From Brettanomyces bruxellensis (taxonomy: Eukaryota; Ascomycota; Pichiomycetes; Pichiales; Pichiaceae), in assembly GCF_011074885.1 (NCBI RefSeq), contig NC_054689.1, positions 2,232,001-2,296,000 on the forward strand: a stretch of 64,000 nt of DNA, given 5' to 3'. Within the stretch, counting starts at the first letter, position 1. Every line of letters begins with the position of its first letter. Below are positions 1 to 10,910 of the stretch, one piece after another. The position numbers and the translations under genes were made by a program. The notes under the pieces were generated by a model, which did no database searches, was not told the origin of the DNA, and worked only from the letters and a program-made list of their open reading frames with translations.

Positions 1-118
1 TTCACGTAAAATCACAAGCACAAAGAAAGATAACCGATCAGCAAATATATCGTGACCGGCGAGTATTTAATCTTTCGTATAAGAATAGAGTTCATTTAAT
101 AACGGAGCTGCTGTACAC

Positions 119-2275
119 ATGCTTCCACATAAACAAGGGGAAGTAAGCAAGCAACAGAAGAGAGGGCTAAAGGAGTACAAAAAACATACTGCAATGGAAC
201 AAATAGGAACACTACTGCAACGAAGGCAGTATACACGGAAAGATCTTAATATTGACCAGGATAGCACGGATGATCCGAACATGAGTTATGACTTTTTAAA
301 AGGACGTGCACCTTCCAGATCTCTAGGGAATGCGTTGGAAGCACTATCCTCGTCAGGATCATCACAGTCATCATCTACCGTTGTTCGTAATACTGAATCA
401 CCAAGCAAGACGACAAATGAGCAATTGAAAAATATTTCTCTCAGTACATTAGAGATGGATGCTAACTTCAGAGAGAAATTGCATGTTGCCTTGACTTCCG
501 CCAGGGAGAATAGAACAGTTTCCGGAAATAACACATCAGTCGAGAAAGCGCGTTCACCGGTACCTTCAAGTTCGATAACGGGAAATTTTTCAACGGACAA
601 GGATGCCGGTACACATTCGAATGTGCATAAAGGAACAATTTATCAAGATGAGGAAGTTGTAATGGACGATCCACCGACTGAAAGGGAAGACAAACATGTC
701 AGAATGGTAGAGTCTCGGAAGAAAGAGAATGCTCGTATGGACAATTTGCAGAATGTTAGTGATAATACTGGAATGAGACAGTGTGAGGAGCACGAAGAGG
801 AAATCGTTGATGACTATGAAGATGATGACGATGATGATGACTTTGGTAACCAATTGCTTACAGACTACACCGAAGGTTTGCTACCATCACCTCCCGCGTC
901 TCCTCCACGTGAACTGGATCCCAACAAATTGTATGCTCTGTATGACTTTTCTGGACCTGATTCATCACAGGTGGAGCTCTCCAAAGATGATGCTGTCCAA
1001 TTACTGAATGATTCTGACAGCTTTTGGTGGCTTGTAAGACGTACGGGGGATGGAACCGTTGGATTTGCCCCTGCGGAAATTTTAGAGACCTATGAAGAGC
1101 GACTTGCCAGGCTCAACTGTTGGAAAAACGAGGTTCTAGAACGAGGTACAGAGAACACACATTTGTCCACAGAAGACCTAAAGCTACTTGATTATAATCC
1201 GGTTGACCGCAAAGCAGCAAGTAACAGCGATGGCACAAACGGAACAGGTAAAAATATGTCGTCATCTCTGGGTTCGATACCGTCATCATTGACATCATAC
1301 AATAGTTCATCAATGCAATCTCTTAGAAGCATGAAGGATCATTTGACGTCGGCCGGGGCAGCCTCACTAGGCCGTAAAAGCTCGCTTAAAAGAGGAAAGA
1401 GCACCCATAAAAAGAATGTTACGTTTGCGGGATCACTGCCTCAACTAACGGAGGAAACCAGTGAAGTATATTTACATAATGCATCCGGCGATGATGATGA
1501 GAAGGACGTTGTTGCAAAGCACGTGGAGGCATCGATACCATTAATTGTTCCAAAGAGAGCTTGCAGGACAAACTTTCTTATAAACGATCTGGATGAGTAT
1601 GATAGAACACAAAAGGACTCGAATCCACCAAGTGCACCATTTGTCAATGGATCTGGGTCCATTGGATCGTATTCACCATCTACCAACTCCGATTATAGTG
1701 ATGGTTGGGGAAACGATGAAGTCAAGGTCAAGGAAGCCAAGGTGATAAAGGAGCATAGATGCTTGAGCAATTCAAATAACGCTATTGTTAAAGAGAATAG
1801 CGAAGTGAACGAGTCGCGATTCAATACTCTAAGAAAGCTATCCGGCAAGGATGAAAAATGCAATAAAGGCGACAGTAAGAAAAAGCATTCAATACCACTT
1901 TCCCAAAGTATTCAAATGTTGGACGACTTGATACAAAACAGTCCTGAGTTCAGCTCTCAGAGATTGCGGGATAAAGGGAACAAATTTGTAGATGCCGAAT
2001 TTGTACCTCCCGATTTTAACGATCAAGATAGCAGTACCGGGCCGAGCACAATTTCCACATTAAGAAAGCGTTACAAGAGTGAGGATTTATCATATAACAA
2101 CGTTCGAAAAGTAAAGGATACTAGAAAACCACCTCGGGCTGTGTCAGATTCAGGCTCTTTCACAAAATTGCATCCTGTGACTAGCGAGATTTTCAATCCT
2201 CTGATGAATCACATGGAGGAGCTAGAGAAAATGATGAAAGATATTTACATTGAAAATCCATCTACACACAAATGA
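119..2275 (+). CDS. BUD14: Bud14-like SH3 protein, PP1 phosphatase regulator
   Basis: In S. cerevisiae Bud14 (fission yeast Tea4) targets the PP1 phosphatase Glc7 to cortical sites and controls formin activity and bud-site or polarity decisions. The 718-aa product is close to the length of S. cerevisiae Bud14. An acidic run (about 226-244) precedes an SH3 domain at about 271-330 that contains ALYDFSG and continues into FAPAEILETYEERLARLNCW, the Bud14/Tea4-specific extension. A PP1-docking RVxF-type motif, KNVTF, lies at 432-436. The rest is Ser/Asn-rich and probably disordered. The ATG at 119 is the first in frame; an internal ATG at 194 is an alternative start. The CTG codon in ALYDF (938-940) shows that the standard code is used. 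Confidence 0.9.
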   Translation: MLPHKQGEVSKQQKRGLKEYKKHTAMEQIGTLLQRRQYTRKDLNIDQDSTDDPNMSYDFLKGRAPSRSLGNALEALSSSGSSQSSSTVVRNTESPSKTTNEQLKNISLSTLEMDANFREKLHVALTSARENRTVSGNNTSVEKARSPVPSSSITGNFSTDKDAGTHSNVHKGTIYQDEEVVMDDPPTEREDKHVRMVESRKKENARMDNLQNVSDNTGMRQCEEHEEEIVDDYEDDDDDDDFGNQLLTDYTEGLLPSPPASPPRELDPNKLYALYDFSGPDSSQVELSKDDAVQLLNDSDSFWWLVRRTGDGTVGFAPAEILETYEERLARLNCWKNEVLERGTENTHLSTEDLKLLDYNPVDRKAASNSDGTNGTGKNMSSSLGSIPSSLTSYNSSSMQSLRSMKDHLTSAGAASLGRKSSLKRGKSTHKKNVTFAGSLPQLTEETSEVYLHNASGDDDEKDVVAKHVEASIPLIVPKRACRTNFLINDLDEYDRTQKDSNPPSAPFVNGSGSIGSYSPSTNSDYSDGWGNDEVKVKEAKVIKEHRCLSNSNNAIVKENSEVNESRFNTLRKLSGKDEKCNKGDSKKKHSIPLSQSIQMLDDLIQNSPEFSSQRLRDKGNKFVDAEFVPPDFNDQDSSTGPSTISTLRKRYKSEDLSYNNVRKVKDTRKPPRAVSDSGSFTKLHPVTSEIFNPLMNHMEELEKMMKDIYIENPSTHK

Positions 2276-2891
2276 GCTTTTGATTAAAGAAACCACTCAA
2301 TAATATATACACTTGACTGGCCCTATGTGCGTACAAACGCAGAATATAAATAGACAAGAACTGTATATGAATATAAGTTAAAAGATTAGTGATCATACTA
2401 GTTTATTAAATGCCTGTTTTGATAATTTAGACTTCAGTCTGTAGTGATTTCTGAAAGGAATAGGTAGCCTGTACTTTGAGTCTCGGTTGTAGTTGGGTTA
2501 GGATGTGCAGTGCCATCTGAATTGTAAGCCCGGAATATATATTCTCCAAAGCCGATTTTTTTTTATTTTTTTGTCAATTTATTTATTTATTTTTATTTTT
2601 TTTTTGGGAGCTCGATCAGGCAAAGAAAGCATTCTGATGAAAATTTTTGATTGGGATTAGAGCAATGAATTTCAATGTATAGTAAGCCATACTCAGGGCT
2701 ATCCTTAAGCACCATCTTTTAAATTGTCTTCTTAACAAAGAAGCATATCACAAAATTTGTGGTAGTTTTGCCATTTTACTTTGCCTCAATTAGGTATATT
2801 ATCTAGTTTTGACAAAAGGTTGATAGACTCGGTGCGCTTGGTTGGCTATCAGATTCAACTGTTCATAAAGGCAGTTCGTATTCGAATAAAA
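2276..2891. other. intergenic region BUD14-KAP104
   Basis: This 616-bp gap holds the 3' end of BUD14 and the promoter and leader of KAP104. It contains a T-rich, low-complexity stretch at about 2559-2607. The KAP104 frame is open for 37 codons upstream of its ATG (from 2781) but has no ATG there, so this is taken as leader. No RNA gene was recognised. Confidence 0.6.
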
Positions 2892-5675
2892 ATGTCAAAT
2901 TGGGCACCAGATCAGAATGCTGTCAATCAGCTGGTGAATATTTTGATGGGAACGCTTTCGGCCGAAAGGAGTGTAAGAGAACAAGCGACATCTGCATTGA
3001 AACAAGCGGAAGAAAGAGAGCAAGAGTTGGATAATTATTTGCTTCATGTTCTTATAGAGGGTAAACAGGTTCAACCCCAAGTGAGGGCTGCTTCTGGATT
3101 AGTGTTGAAAAATGATGTTGCTAGGAACTGGATGCAAAAATCTCCCCAAGTTAAACAGTATCTTCTGGAAAGAATTCCTCTGGGCCTCATGGACAATGCC
3201 GGTCTCGTTCGAAACATCACAGGAAACGTTATTACCACGCTTTTACAAATTGTTGGGGTGACGAGGTGGCCGAATATTTTAGGAGATTTGATGCAACTGG
3301 CTACCAATCAAAATGGAAGCACGGACTCGCAGGAAGGAGCAATGAGCAGTCTTGCTAAAATTTGTGAAGATTCCGCCTCAACACTTGACAAAGAGTATGC
3401 AAATGGTGATCGGCCTCTTAATTTTATGGTTCCACAGTTTATTGAGCTTACCACTTCTCAAAGTGCACGGGTGCGTGTTCTAGCATTGACGTGTCTCAAT
3501 TATGTTTTGGAAGTCGAGTCGCAATCAATTTTGGTGTTGCTCGATAAATTTTTATCCAGGTTGTTTGAACTAGCAACAGACAAGGACCCAAAGGTGCGGA
3601 CATCTGTCTGTCGTGCTTTTAATGAAGTTGTGGAAATGGCACCAAGTAAGTTGGCCCCACACTTAGCCGGTATAATTGATTACTGTGTGCACACAATGGG
3701 TGATGACGATGATGATGTTGCTTTACAAGCCTGCGAAGTTCTTCTCTCTATCTCCTCGTCAACGTACTTGGCGAATCATGTGGAGAGTAAATTGGATGTT
3801 ATCATACCGGCCCTTCTCAAGAATATGGTTTATTCTGAAATGGAGGTGTTTTTAATGGAGGGTCAGGATGAAAATGATGACGAGAACGTTGTTGATAAAG
3901 ACGAGGATATAAAGCCGACGGCGGTAAAAAGCCGAGGAAATCGTAATCGCGGAAACAATACAGACACAGCATCCGATTCTGAACTTTCAGACGATTCCTC
4001 GGATCTTTCTGATGCAGATGACTCTGACTTGACTCCATCATGGACAATCCGGAAGTGCGCTGCAGCTACATTAGACTCATTGGCATCGGGCTACCCACAA
4101 AAAGTTTTCCTGCTTACTCTTCCGGCAGTGAAACAGCAGATTACCTCGGAGAAATGGCCGATAAGAGAAGCTGCTATTTTAGCATTGGGTGCTGTCGCTG
4201 AGGGCTGTTGGCAAGTTGCTGCCAATGAGTTACCATCTCTGGTTCCATACTTAGTTGAAAGGCTTTCGGATCCACAGCCAAGAGTTCGCTTAATAGCCTG
4301 TTGGACTTTGGGAAGATACTCTTCATGGATATGCGAACAGGCTGCCCAACAAACAGGCTGTGCCAACTACTTCAGGCCTACTTTTACATGCATTATGGAC
4401 TGTGCACTGGACAGGAAGAAGGTTGTTCAACAAAGTGCTTGTTCGGCACTTGCGGACTTCATTGACAGTTCGACCCCAGATATCCTCGCACAGTTTATTG
4501 AGCCACTTCTTCAACATTTCAACATGTACTTCCAGAAGTACCAGCGGAAAAACATGATCATTCTATATGACACGGTTCAAACGTTTTCGGAGAAGGTGGG
4601 GTATCTGCTGAAGGGACATGACAACTTGATTAAAATGCTTCTACCACCACTTATGACCAAGTGGCAGGTGCTCAAAGACGATGATCATGATCTTTGGCCA
4701 TTACTTGAATGTCTATCATCCGTTGCTGCAGCATTGGAGGAGTCCTTTGCACCTTACGCATCACCTGTTTATGATCGTGCTGTTCGTGTTTTATCAAACT
4801 GTCTTCAGGGAAAAAGCATATCGTTGAAAGATGCGGACTACGATGCACCAGAGGATGACTTTATTGTTACGGCATTGGACTTGATTGATGGTCTTGTGCA
4901 AGGATTGGGTGCCCACTTTAACGATTTGGTGCAGTCTTCAGGGCAACCAGAGGGAAAACCAAATACTCTTATGCAGTCATTAATTCAATCCATGCAAGGC
5001 GAATTTGGAGACATTAGGCAAAGTGCATATGCATTGCTTGGAGACTTGTGCATTTATGGAGTGCACAACTTCATTTTGCCATTTCTCCATGATGTCATGG
5101 TATGTATCGGAAACGAAATTGCCAACCATACATACGATTCAATACCATCTTGCAACAACGCAATATGGGCATTGGGTGAACTCTCTTTAAGGATAGATAG
5201 TAATGCAATGTCTCCATACTTGGATAATTTCTTGAGGATATTGGCACAGATGTGCTTGGAGACGGATATGGATTCGACCATTCTTGAAAATACCGCTATC
5301 ACGATTGGTCGCCTTGGTAACAACAATGCATCTTCAATGGGTCAGTACTTGTCCCAGGTTCTTTTCTCGTGGTCTTCCTATATGTTACACTCCGAAGAAA
5401 ATCAAGAAAAGCGGACAGCATTACAAGGGATGTGCAACATAATAATGGCCAATCCTTCAATGCTTAATACAAACGATGCAGCCACTAAAGATGCCTTATG
5501 CTATTTTTTGGCCTGCATTGCAACATACGAGGACCCGGGAGAAGAATTGGGACAGACTTTTCATATGCTAGTTCATGGAATTCAGAATGGACTGGGTACA
5601 GATCAGTGGTCGAAGTTGATATCAAAGTTAGATGATGGACACAAGGCATCATTAATTGAAAGGTATGGAAGCTGA
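2892..5675 (+). CDS. KAP104: Kap104, karyopherin beta-2 / transportin
   Basis: Kap104 is a nuclear import receptor that carries PY-NLS cargoes, such as mRNA-binding proteins, through the nuclear pore and releases them to Ran-GTP. The product is 927 aa from the ATG at 2892 (starting MSNWAPDQNAVNQLVNIL), close to the roughly 918 aa of S. cerevisiae Kap104. It is built from helical HEAT repeats throughout. A strongly acidic loop, rich in Asp, Glu and Ser with a short basic patch, sits at about 320-380 and corresponds to the transportin H8 loop that helps cargo release. The segment after it, TPSWTIRKCAAATLDSLA, is typical of transportins. The frame extends further 5', but without an ATG. Confidence 0.93.
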   Translation: MSNWAPDQNAVNQLVNILMGTLSAERSVREQATSALKQAEEREQELDNYLLHVLIEGKQVQPQVRAASGLVLKNDVARNWMQKSPQVKQYLLERIPLGLMDNAGLVRNITGNVITTLLQIVGVTRWPNILGDLMQLATNQNGSTDSQEGAMSSLAKICEDSASTLDKEYANGDRPLNFMVPQFIELTTSQSARVRVLALTCLNYVLEVESQSILVLLDKFLSRLFELATDKDPKVRTSVCRAFNEVVEMAPSKLAPHLAGIIDYCVHTMGDDDDDVALQACEVLLSISSSTYLANHVESKLDVIIPALLKNMVYSEMEVFLMEGQDENDDENVVDKDEDIKPTAVKSRGNRNRGNNTDTASDSELSDDSSDLSDADDSDLTPSWTIRKCAAATLDSLASGYPQKVFLLTLPAVKQQITSEKWPIREAAILALGAVAEGCWQVAANELPSLVPYLVERLSDPQPRVRLIACWTLGRYSSWICEQAAQQTGCANYFRPTFTCIMDCALDRKKVVQQSACSALADFIDSSTPDILAQFIEPLLQHFNMYFQKYQRKNMIILYDTVQTFSEKVGYLLKGHDNLIKMLLPPLMTKWQVLKDDDHDLWPLLECLSSVAAALEESFAPYASPVYDRAVRVLSNCLQGKSISLKDADYDAPEDDFIVTALDLIDGLVQGLGAHFNDLVQSSGQPEGKPNTLMQSLIQSMQGEFGDIRQSAYALLGDLCIYGVHNFILPFLHDVMVCIGNEIANHTYDSIPSCNNAIWALGELSLRIDSNAMSPYLDNFLRILAQMCLETDMDSTILENTAITIGRLGNNNASSMGQYLSQVLFSWSSYMLHSEENQEKRTALQGMCNIIMANPSMLNTNDAATKDALCYFLACIATYEDPGEELGQTFHMLVHGIQNGLGTDQWSKLISKLDDGHKASLIERYGS

Positions 5676-5832
5676 GTAGCTTTCCATGTGAAAGGAGATT
5701 TATATAGCACTATATATAATAGTTTTCTTTTTTGTATTGCTTTCATCGCAATTTTGTTAATGTAGAATATAGATTTTTAAGTACGTAATTACGCAAAATT
5801 GTAATTGATTAGTATTTATTAGGCGTTGCGCT

Positions 5833-7427
5833 CTATGGCTTATTTTCTCTAGGAGAAAGAATGAGTCTACCCATTGGCATTCCACTGACACCTTTACCGA
5901 TGGCATATATGGAATTGCCTCTTAGAATTGTTTCAACAACCCTGCCATGAACCTTCTTCCCACTGAATGCCGTGAGCTTGTTTTTGAAAAATGTCCTAGT
6001 ATTATCAATCCTATACACAACATCAGGATCAAAGATTGCGAAGTCTGCATCGTATCCAACTCGGATATGCCCCTTGGAATTTGCTAGACCAACCTGCTGG
6101 GCAGTATTTTCACAGCACCACCTTACTATATCGGTTAAACTAATGGCATACTTCCTTCCTGCTTCCCAAAGCATAATCATTCCAAGTCCAAGAGAAGTAA
6201 CACCGCCCCATGCTTTGAAAAAGTCACCCTCATCCAACCTTTTAAGATCTGAGGTACATGGTGAATGATCACTCACTACGGAGGTGATTACACCATCCAA
6301 AAGAGCTTTCCAAAGTTTGTCTTTATTGGCAGCAGAACGAATTGGTGGACAACATTTGAATTGGGTAGCTCCGGCTGGAATATTATCTGCATCCAAAGTA
6401 AGATAATGAAAGCACGTTTCTACTGTAAGTGGGAGTCCCAATTTGAATTTGGCTTCTTTAATGATTGGAAGGGCATGGCTGGTTGCCAAATGCACGATAT
6501 GTATTGGAACAGTGGGGTGATGCTTCTGACAGTCAATTATATGCGTAATGGCTCTGACTTCAAAAGAATCTGGCCTCGAAGCCAAAAATGAATCATATGA
6601 TCGTGGATCAACAGATGTTAGAGCATCATTTGTGCTTTTAACTAAAGTTAATGGTGACATTTCATCATCGATGGTGGCCAAAGGTTCCACATATTGAAGA
6701 ACCGGTGACGATGAAAGAATTTCAGCTTGTTGACAGGTCAAATTGCCATGATCACCACAAGTTTTCGTTTCCGCTAAGCTGTTACGGTTATTATAACATT
6801 GGGAATATACCTGTATTTTATTCTCATGTGGTTCCGGTGCCATTTCAGCATGAAACATAATCAACGTGTTTTCATTTTGCACTTTTGCAAGAACCTTGTT
6901 TATATAGGCCGGCGTCACCAGGGGAAACTCTTCCACTCCACTATCCATCAAAAATCCCTTGAATCCACGCACACCGGATCTAATCAATGGAATTAAGTCA
7001 TCCAAGTTGTCAGGAACCAAACCACCCCAAAAGGCAGTATCAACCCAGACTTGACCTGTTGCCGCATCGATCTTTCTCTGAAAATTAGCAAGAGTGGTTG
7101 TAGGTGGAATACTGTTTAAAGCATATCAACAATTGTTGTAACTCCTCCTGAAGCTGCGGACTGTGTTCCTGTTGCAAATCCCTCCCAAGGTGTTCTTCCA
7201 GGTTCATTTAAGTGAACATGAGAATCAACAAGTCCCGGCATGATCACAAGTGAACCGAAATTTCTATAACTCACAACATCGTACGATCGTAATCTCAAAT
7301 CTTTCTCCGAAAGAATCTCGTCTTTGAATATGTCCAGAATTTTACCGGTAATACGAGAGAAAACGATGGTTGCCGGTATTATGGTACCTTCGATAACGAC
7401 TCTAGAGGAGGAAATAACCTTCGACAT
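5833..7427 (-). pseudogene. DAL1: allantoinase, broken by a one-base deletion
   Basis: Allantoinase hydrolyses allantoin to allantoate, the first step in using allantoin as a nitrogen source. Two minus-strand frames carry one protein. The N-terminal part (7427 to 7116) has the metal motif HVHL and ends VDML-stop. The C-terminal part resumes in another frame within about 7120 and runs to 5833, with GFKGF (carboxylated Lys), FHAEM, IVHLATS and SDHSPCTSDLK. Around 7120/7121 the strand reads GATATGCTTTAAAC; the conserved DMPLN sequence would need one more C. All expected metal ligands are present, so this is either a recent null allele or a sequence error. The region downstream of FHAEM carries about 70 extra residues compared with my memory of the family. 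It converges on KAP104 with 157 bp between them. Confidence 0.85.
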
Positions 7428-8021
7428 TCAAGAATTTTTGACAAATAAAAAAAAATACAGGTGAAACACACTAGTCTTGGCCCAAACCTCAAAGCAAATA
7501 TGATATCTCTGGCAATGATCACACCAGTGAATATAACCGAAAAATACTGAAAGAAAACGGTTGCACGTTAGAACGTATGCTACAAGGATAATCAACGGAA
7601 TTATTTCTTGAACATGGATGCATCGCAACATCCCTGGCTTATTCCTACTTATTTACATATTTATTCTATTAGTGCTTTAATGAGAAATTCCTCATGCATG
7701 CAGAAATCCGGGTAGATGAATCTTCGTTTTGGCTTTATTAGGAAAATGCGGTGGATCAACGGAGATCACCGAATATTATGATCGCGATAAGATTTTTTTT
7801 TGACCAATGAAAATTCAGGAACCCAGATATATATTCAATCACCCTGCTCCCCGACGTTGAAAAAAACCATATGGGGAAATAGGGAAAGCATTTTTTTAAA
7901 AAGGATTTTACGTTGAATTTAATCTGTACAACATGAAGGAAAATAGTCTCTCTTAAATTTAAGAATTACAGTCAAAAATACCTTATTACCAAACTGGATT
8001 TCTTTGCCGCCACCACTGCTC
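7428..8021. other. intergenic region MSH2 3' end - DAL1 promoter
   Basis: This 594-bp gap lies downstream of MSH2 and upstream of DAL1, both on the minus strand. It should hold the DAL1 promoter. A GATAAG sequence at 7786-7791 matches the GATA-factor site used for nitrogen catabolite control in yeasts. A 67-codon minus frame (7631-7428) ends with TGA directly abutting the DAL1 ATG and shows no protein similarity. Confidence 0.55.
7786..7791 (+). promoter_or_regulatory. GATAAG, candidate GATA-factor site for DAL1
   Basis: The sequence GATAAG lies about 360 bp upstream of the DAL1 ATG. GATA factors (Gln3, Gat1, Dal80) bind this core upstream of allantoin-pathway genes in S. cerevisiae. A six-base match is common by chance, so function is inferred only from the neighbouring gene. 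Confidence 0.35.
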
Positions 8022-10910
8022 TCAAAGTGCCAAAATATATTGTAAAACTTTGTCGGCTTCGAACTCCGATTTGAACTTTGTAGAAACAATACTTCTAAGC
8101 TCTCCAGTAACTTCATCACTAGATAGTTTTTCAAGGCCTCCTTTACTTTCGACGCTACTTTTCCATGCTTTCAAAACAGCCTTTAAAGTTTCTCTTCCAC
8201 CAAGAAGCTCATCATCAGAGAAATGTGGCCTCTTACTATCTGCATTTTCATCCTCATTATCGTCTAGCTCCGATGCTTTTCTTTTCGCCATAGAGATGAT
8301 CTTACTAGGAAATCTGACAATTTCGGCAACATGAATTCCGAAGGACTGGTCAGAAATACCCGGCTCTACTTTGTAGAGAAGTGTTATATTGTCGGTTGAA
8401 CCTTTTCTTGCAACGTTATCCACATCTTCCACATGTGCCATAACATGAAGGTTACTAATTGTAGGGATTTTTTCTGCTAATGTTGTGAGCTCATGGAAAT
8501 GTGTAGCAAATAACGTGAATGCCTTGATTTTCGTCGATATATATTCGGAAATCGACCATGCTAGACCGAAACCATCATAAGTGGATGTACCTCTGCCCAA
8601 TTCATCCACAATAATTAATGAGTTTGCTGTAGCAGTCTTGATAATTGATGACATCTCAAGCATTTCTGACATAAAGGTAGAAACACCTTTTAGTTGGGAG
8701 TCTGAAGCACCAACACGAGCAAGAATCGAGTCGACTATGCAAATTTCAGAACCTTCTGAAACTGGAATAAAACAACCTATTTGGTTCATTAACGCAATGA
8801 CACCAACCGTCCGTATATAAGTGGATTTACCACCCATGTTTGGTCCCGTTATTATGAGAAATTCCTCCTTATTTTTCTCCATGTGGATATCATTTGCTAT
8901 AAACATCATATTCTCTTGCTGCTCCAAGCATGGATGTCTTGCCTCTTTCAAGTTGCACACACGTCTTTCAGAGTTTAGAGAATACATGCGACTTGGTCTA
9001 ACGTATTCGATAGGAGCAAATGCCGCAGCATGACTAAAAGAAACAATCACATCCAGTTTCGAAACTGAAATCTCCAACTTAGTGAAAACAGGAACGTATG
9101 TGGCAGCCGTCGAAACGACCTCATCAACAATTTCTCTTTGACATTTTTCATAATTTTCTTGCAAGGATTTATACACACGACTCAAATGACTTAATTCCTT
9201 TGTTGTAAAGTAAACACCCGCCTTGACTGTGGAAAGTTCTCTGTATTTATGGTTACCACGAATACAGGAGGCATCATTTCGTGTAAGTCTGAAACACCAT
9301 CCATGTAAATGATGATCCTCAAGCTTCAATTTCCGGTTCAACTCCATACCAAGTTCATCACCCACATCCGCGTGAATATTATGCATCGATTTCTGTACTT
9401 TATCAAGCTTCTTACTAAGATTCATCAAGGATTCATCGTATTCAGGATTAATAGCAAGCATTGAATTGGAGAATGCGCTGGCTGAAGTTGCATTTTCTAA
9501 TGAAGATAGATCAATCGTCTGCTCGATCATAGCCTCATAAGTTTTCAAAACTTTGCCACACTCCGTAATTGGTTCAATCCACAGAGAGCTCACCAACTGC
9601 TTGGTGAGAGCATTTTCCTTTTCATCATCGTTCATAATTCCTGTTAGTCCCTCGGTCAACAATTTAATAGCCACCGGAAGCTTAAGGCACATCTGATAGA
9701 GGCATATCACATCATCCAAACGGGCCATTCTGTTACGCTTGGAGCTAATCTTTTTCAAAAGTTTTGCGATATCCGGAACGCCAGAAAGAAAATCGTTTTG
9801 AAGGCTGGTTCTTAAATTCATGTCATCGAAGAAGAACTTAACAAGCATGTGTCTTTTATTGATTTCATTGACATCAACTAACGGCTGCTTTATCCATTGA
9901 GAAAGAAGTCTTGTGCCTCCGGCAGTTTTACAGTTGTTAAGGAGACCAAAAAGTGACGATGTTTTGTTCATAGAGTTGTTAAAGTTTGGAGGAGGAAACA
10001 AGTTTAATGCTCTGACCGCTGCATAATCCAACTTCATGAATTGTTCAAGGTTATACTTTCCAATAGACAGGGCTCCACGGTTAGAATCATCAGAAAGAAG
10101 AGATAGATAAGAAACCAACGCGTTCGCACATGACTGTGCAAGCTGAAGACTGCTCATTTCATTTGTAGAAAGGACAAGTTCATTACCGGTCAATGTAACA
10201 AGATCCTGTTCAACATTCTTCACATTGAATTCAGAGGATTTGAATTCAGTGATAACAACATCACATCTGTCTATAACATGCTTCACTTTCTCAAATTCTG
10301 GATCTTTAGAATCCGCATTTTCGGGAAGGAGGCATTCCTTAACACCCAATTGAATAAGAATCGATTCCAAGTTTGAATACAAACCATTATCCATAAATTC
10401 AGATAAACCAATATATTTATGATTCGGATCATAATAGCCCAATCCGATTTTCCTTCCTTCACTAGATGAATTGACCAACTTCAAGGCCGCAATTATTGAC
10501 ACGGAACTTAATTCTGATGTGTTTATCAAATCATCGATTTCGGTCAAATTTCCGGGCGAGGCCATTTTGCAATTGCTCCATGTGCGGTCATATATTTCAA
10601 GCTTGTAACCCATGTCGATGACGACAATTTTCACCAAGTTTGCAAAGACTGCTGGCGATAATGTCAAATATTGAACAGTTTGTTTGTCAATTCCGGATAT
10701 CTTAACATGTGAATTCTTAATAACCGACTGTGTTTTGTAAATAAGATCGGCCACAAACTCTGCATCTTGGTCAAACACACTGTAATAGTCACCTTTATCA
10801 ACCACCCTGATAGTTCTCTGTGGCTTGTCAGCTAATCTTAGATACTTATAGTAGAACGATCTTTGATCCCGATCATCGGAGAATTTCAACTCTGGGCGCA
10901 CACTTGACAT
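8022..10910 (-). CDS. MSH2: Msh2 DNA mismatch repair ATPase
   Basis: Msh2 pairs with Msh6 or Msh3 to recognise mispairs and small loops in nuclear DNA and recruits MutL proteins in an ATP-dependent way. The 962-aa product has the full MutS order: N-terminal mismatch domain (FYYKYLRLAD region), connector, lever and clamp, then the C-terminal ATPase. Walker A, GPNMGGKST, is at 689-697. Walker B with the signature loop, IIVDELGRGTSTYDG, follows, then FATHFHELTTL. The C-terminal dimerisation tail is complete. The ATG at 10910 is the first in frame. Length agrees with S. cerevisiae Msh2 (964 aa). Confidence 0.97.
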   Translation of the reverse strand: MSSVRPELKFSDDRDQRSFYYKYLRLADKPQRTIRVVDKGDYYSVFDQDAEFVADLIYKTQSVIKNSHVKISGIDKQTVQYLTLSPAVFANLVKIVVIDMGYKLEIYDRTWSNCKMASPGNLTEIDDLINTSELSSVSIIAALKLVNSSSEGRKIGLGYYDPNHKYIGLSEFMDNGLYSNLESILIQLGVKECLLPENADSKDPEFEKVKHVIDRCDVVITEFKSSEFNVKNVEQDLVTLTGNELVLSTNEMSSLQLAQSCANALVSYLSLLSDDSNRGALSIGKYNLEQFMKLDYAAVRALNLFPPPNFNNSMNKTSSLFGLLNNCKTAGGTRLLSQWIKQPLVDVNEINKRHMLVKFFFDDMNLRTSLQNDFLSGVPDIAKLLKKISSKRNRMARLDDVICLYQMCLKLPVAIKLLTEGLTGIMNDDEKENALTKQLVSSLWIEPITECGKVLKTYEAMIEQTIDLSSLENATSASAFSNSMLAINPEYDESLMNLSKKLDKVQKSMHNIHADVGDELGMELNRKLKLEDHHLHGWCFRLTRNDASCIRGNHKYRELSTVKAGVYFTTKELSHLSRVYKSLQENYEKCQREIVDEVVSTAATYVPVFTKLEISVSKLDVIVSFSHAAAFAPIEYVRPSRMYSLNSERRVCNLKEARHPCLEQQENMMFIANDIHMEKNKEEFLIITGPNMGGKSTYIRTVGVIALMNQIGCFIPVSEGSEICIVDSILARVGASDSQLKGVSTFMSEMLEMSSIIKTATANSLIIVDELGRGTSTYDGFGLAWSISEYISTKIKAFTLFATHFHELTTLAEKIPTISNLHVMAHVEDVDNVARKGSTDNITLLYKVEPGISDQSFGIHVAEIVRFPSKIISMAKRKASELDDNEDENADSKRPHFSDDELLGGRETLKAVLKAWKSSVESKGGLEKLSSDEVTGELRSIVSTKFKSEFEADKVLQYILAL

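Noticed and set aside
7113..7120. TTTAAAC heptamer at the DAL1 break, like a -1 frameshift slippery site
   Set aside because: The incoming frame reads ATG CTT TAA, so the heptamer is in the wrong phase for tandem slippage (it would need xxT TTA AAC as the zero frame). A lost C in a Pro codon explains the break more simply.
7428..7631. 67-codon frame abutting the DAL1 ATG (TGA-ATG)
   Set aside because: The composition looks random and the junction is a coincidence of the leader; it is not a coupled gene in a eukaryote.
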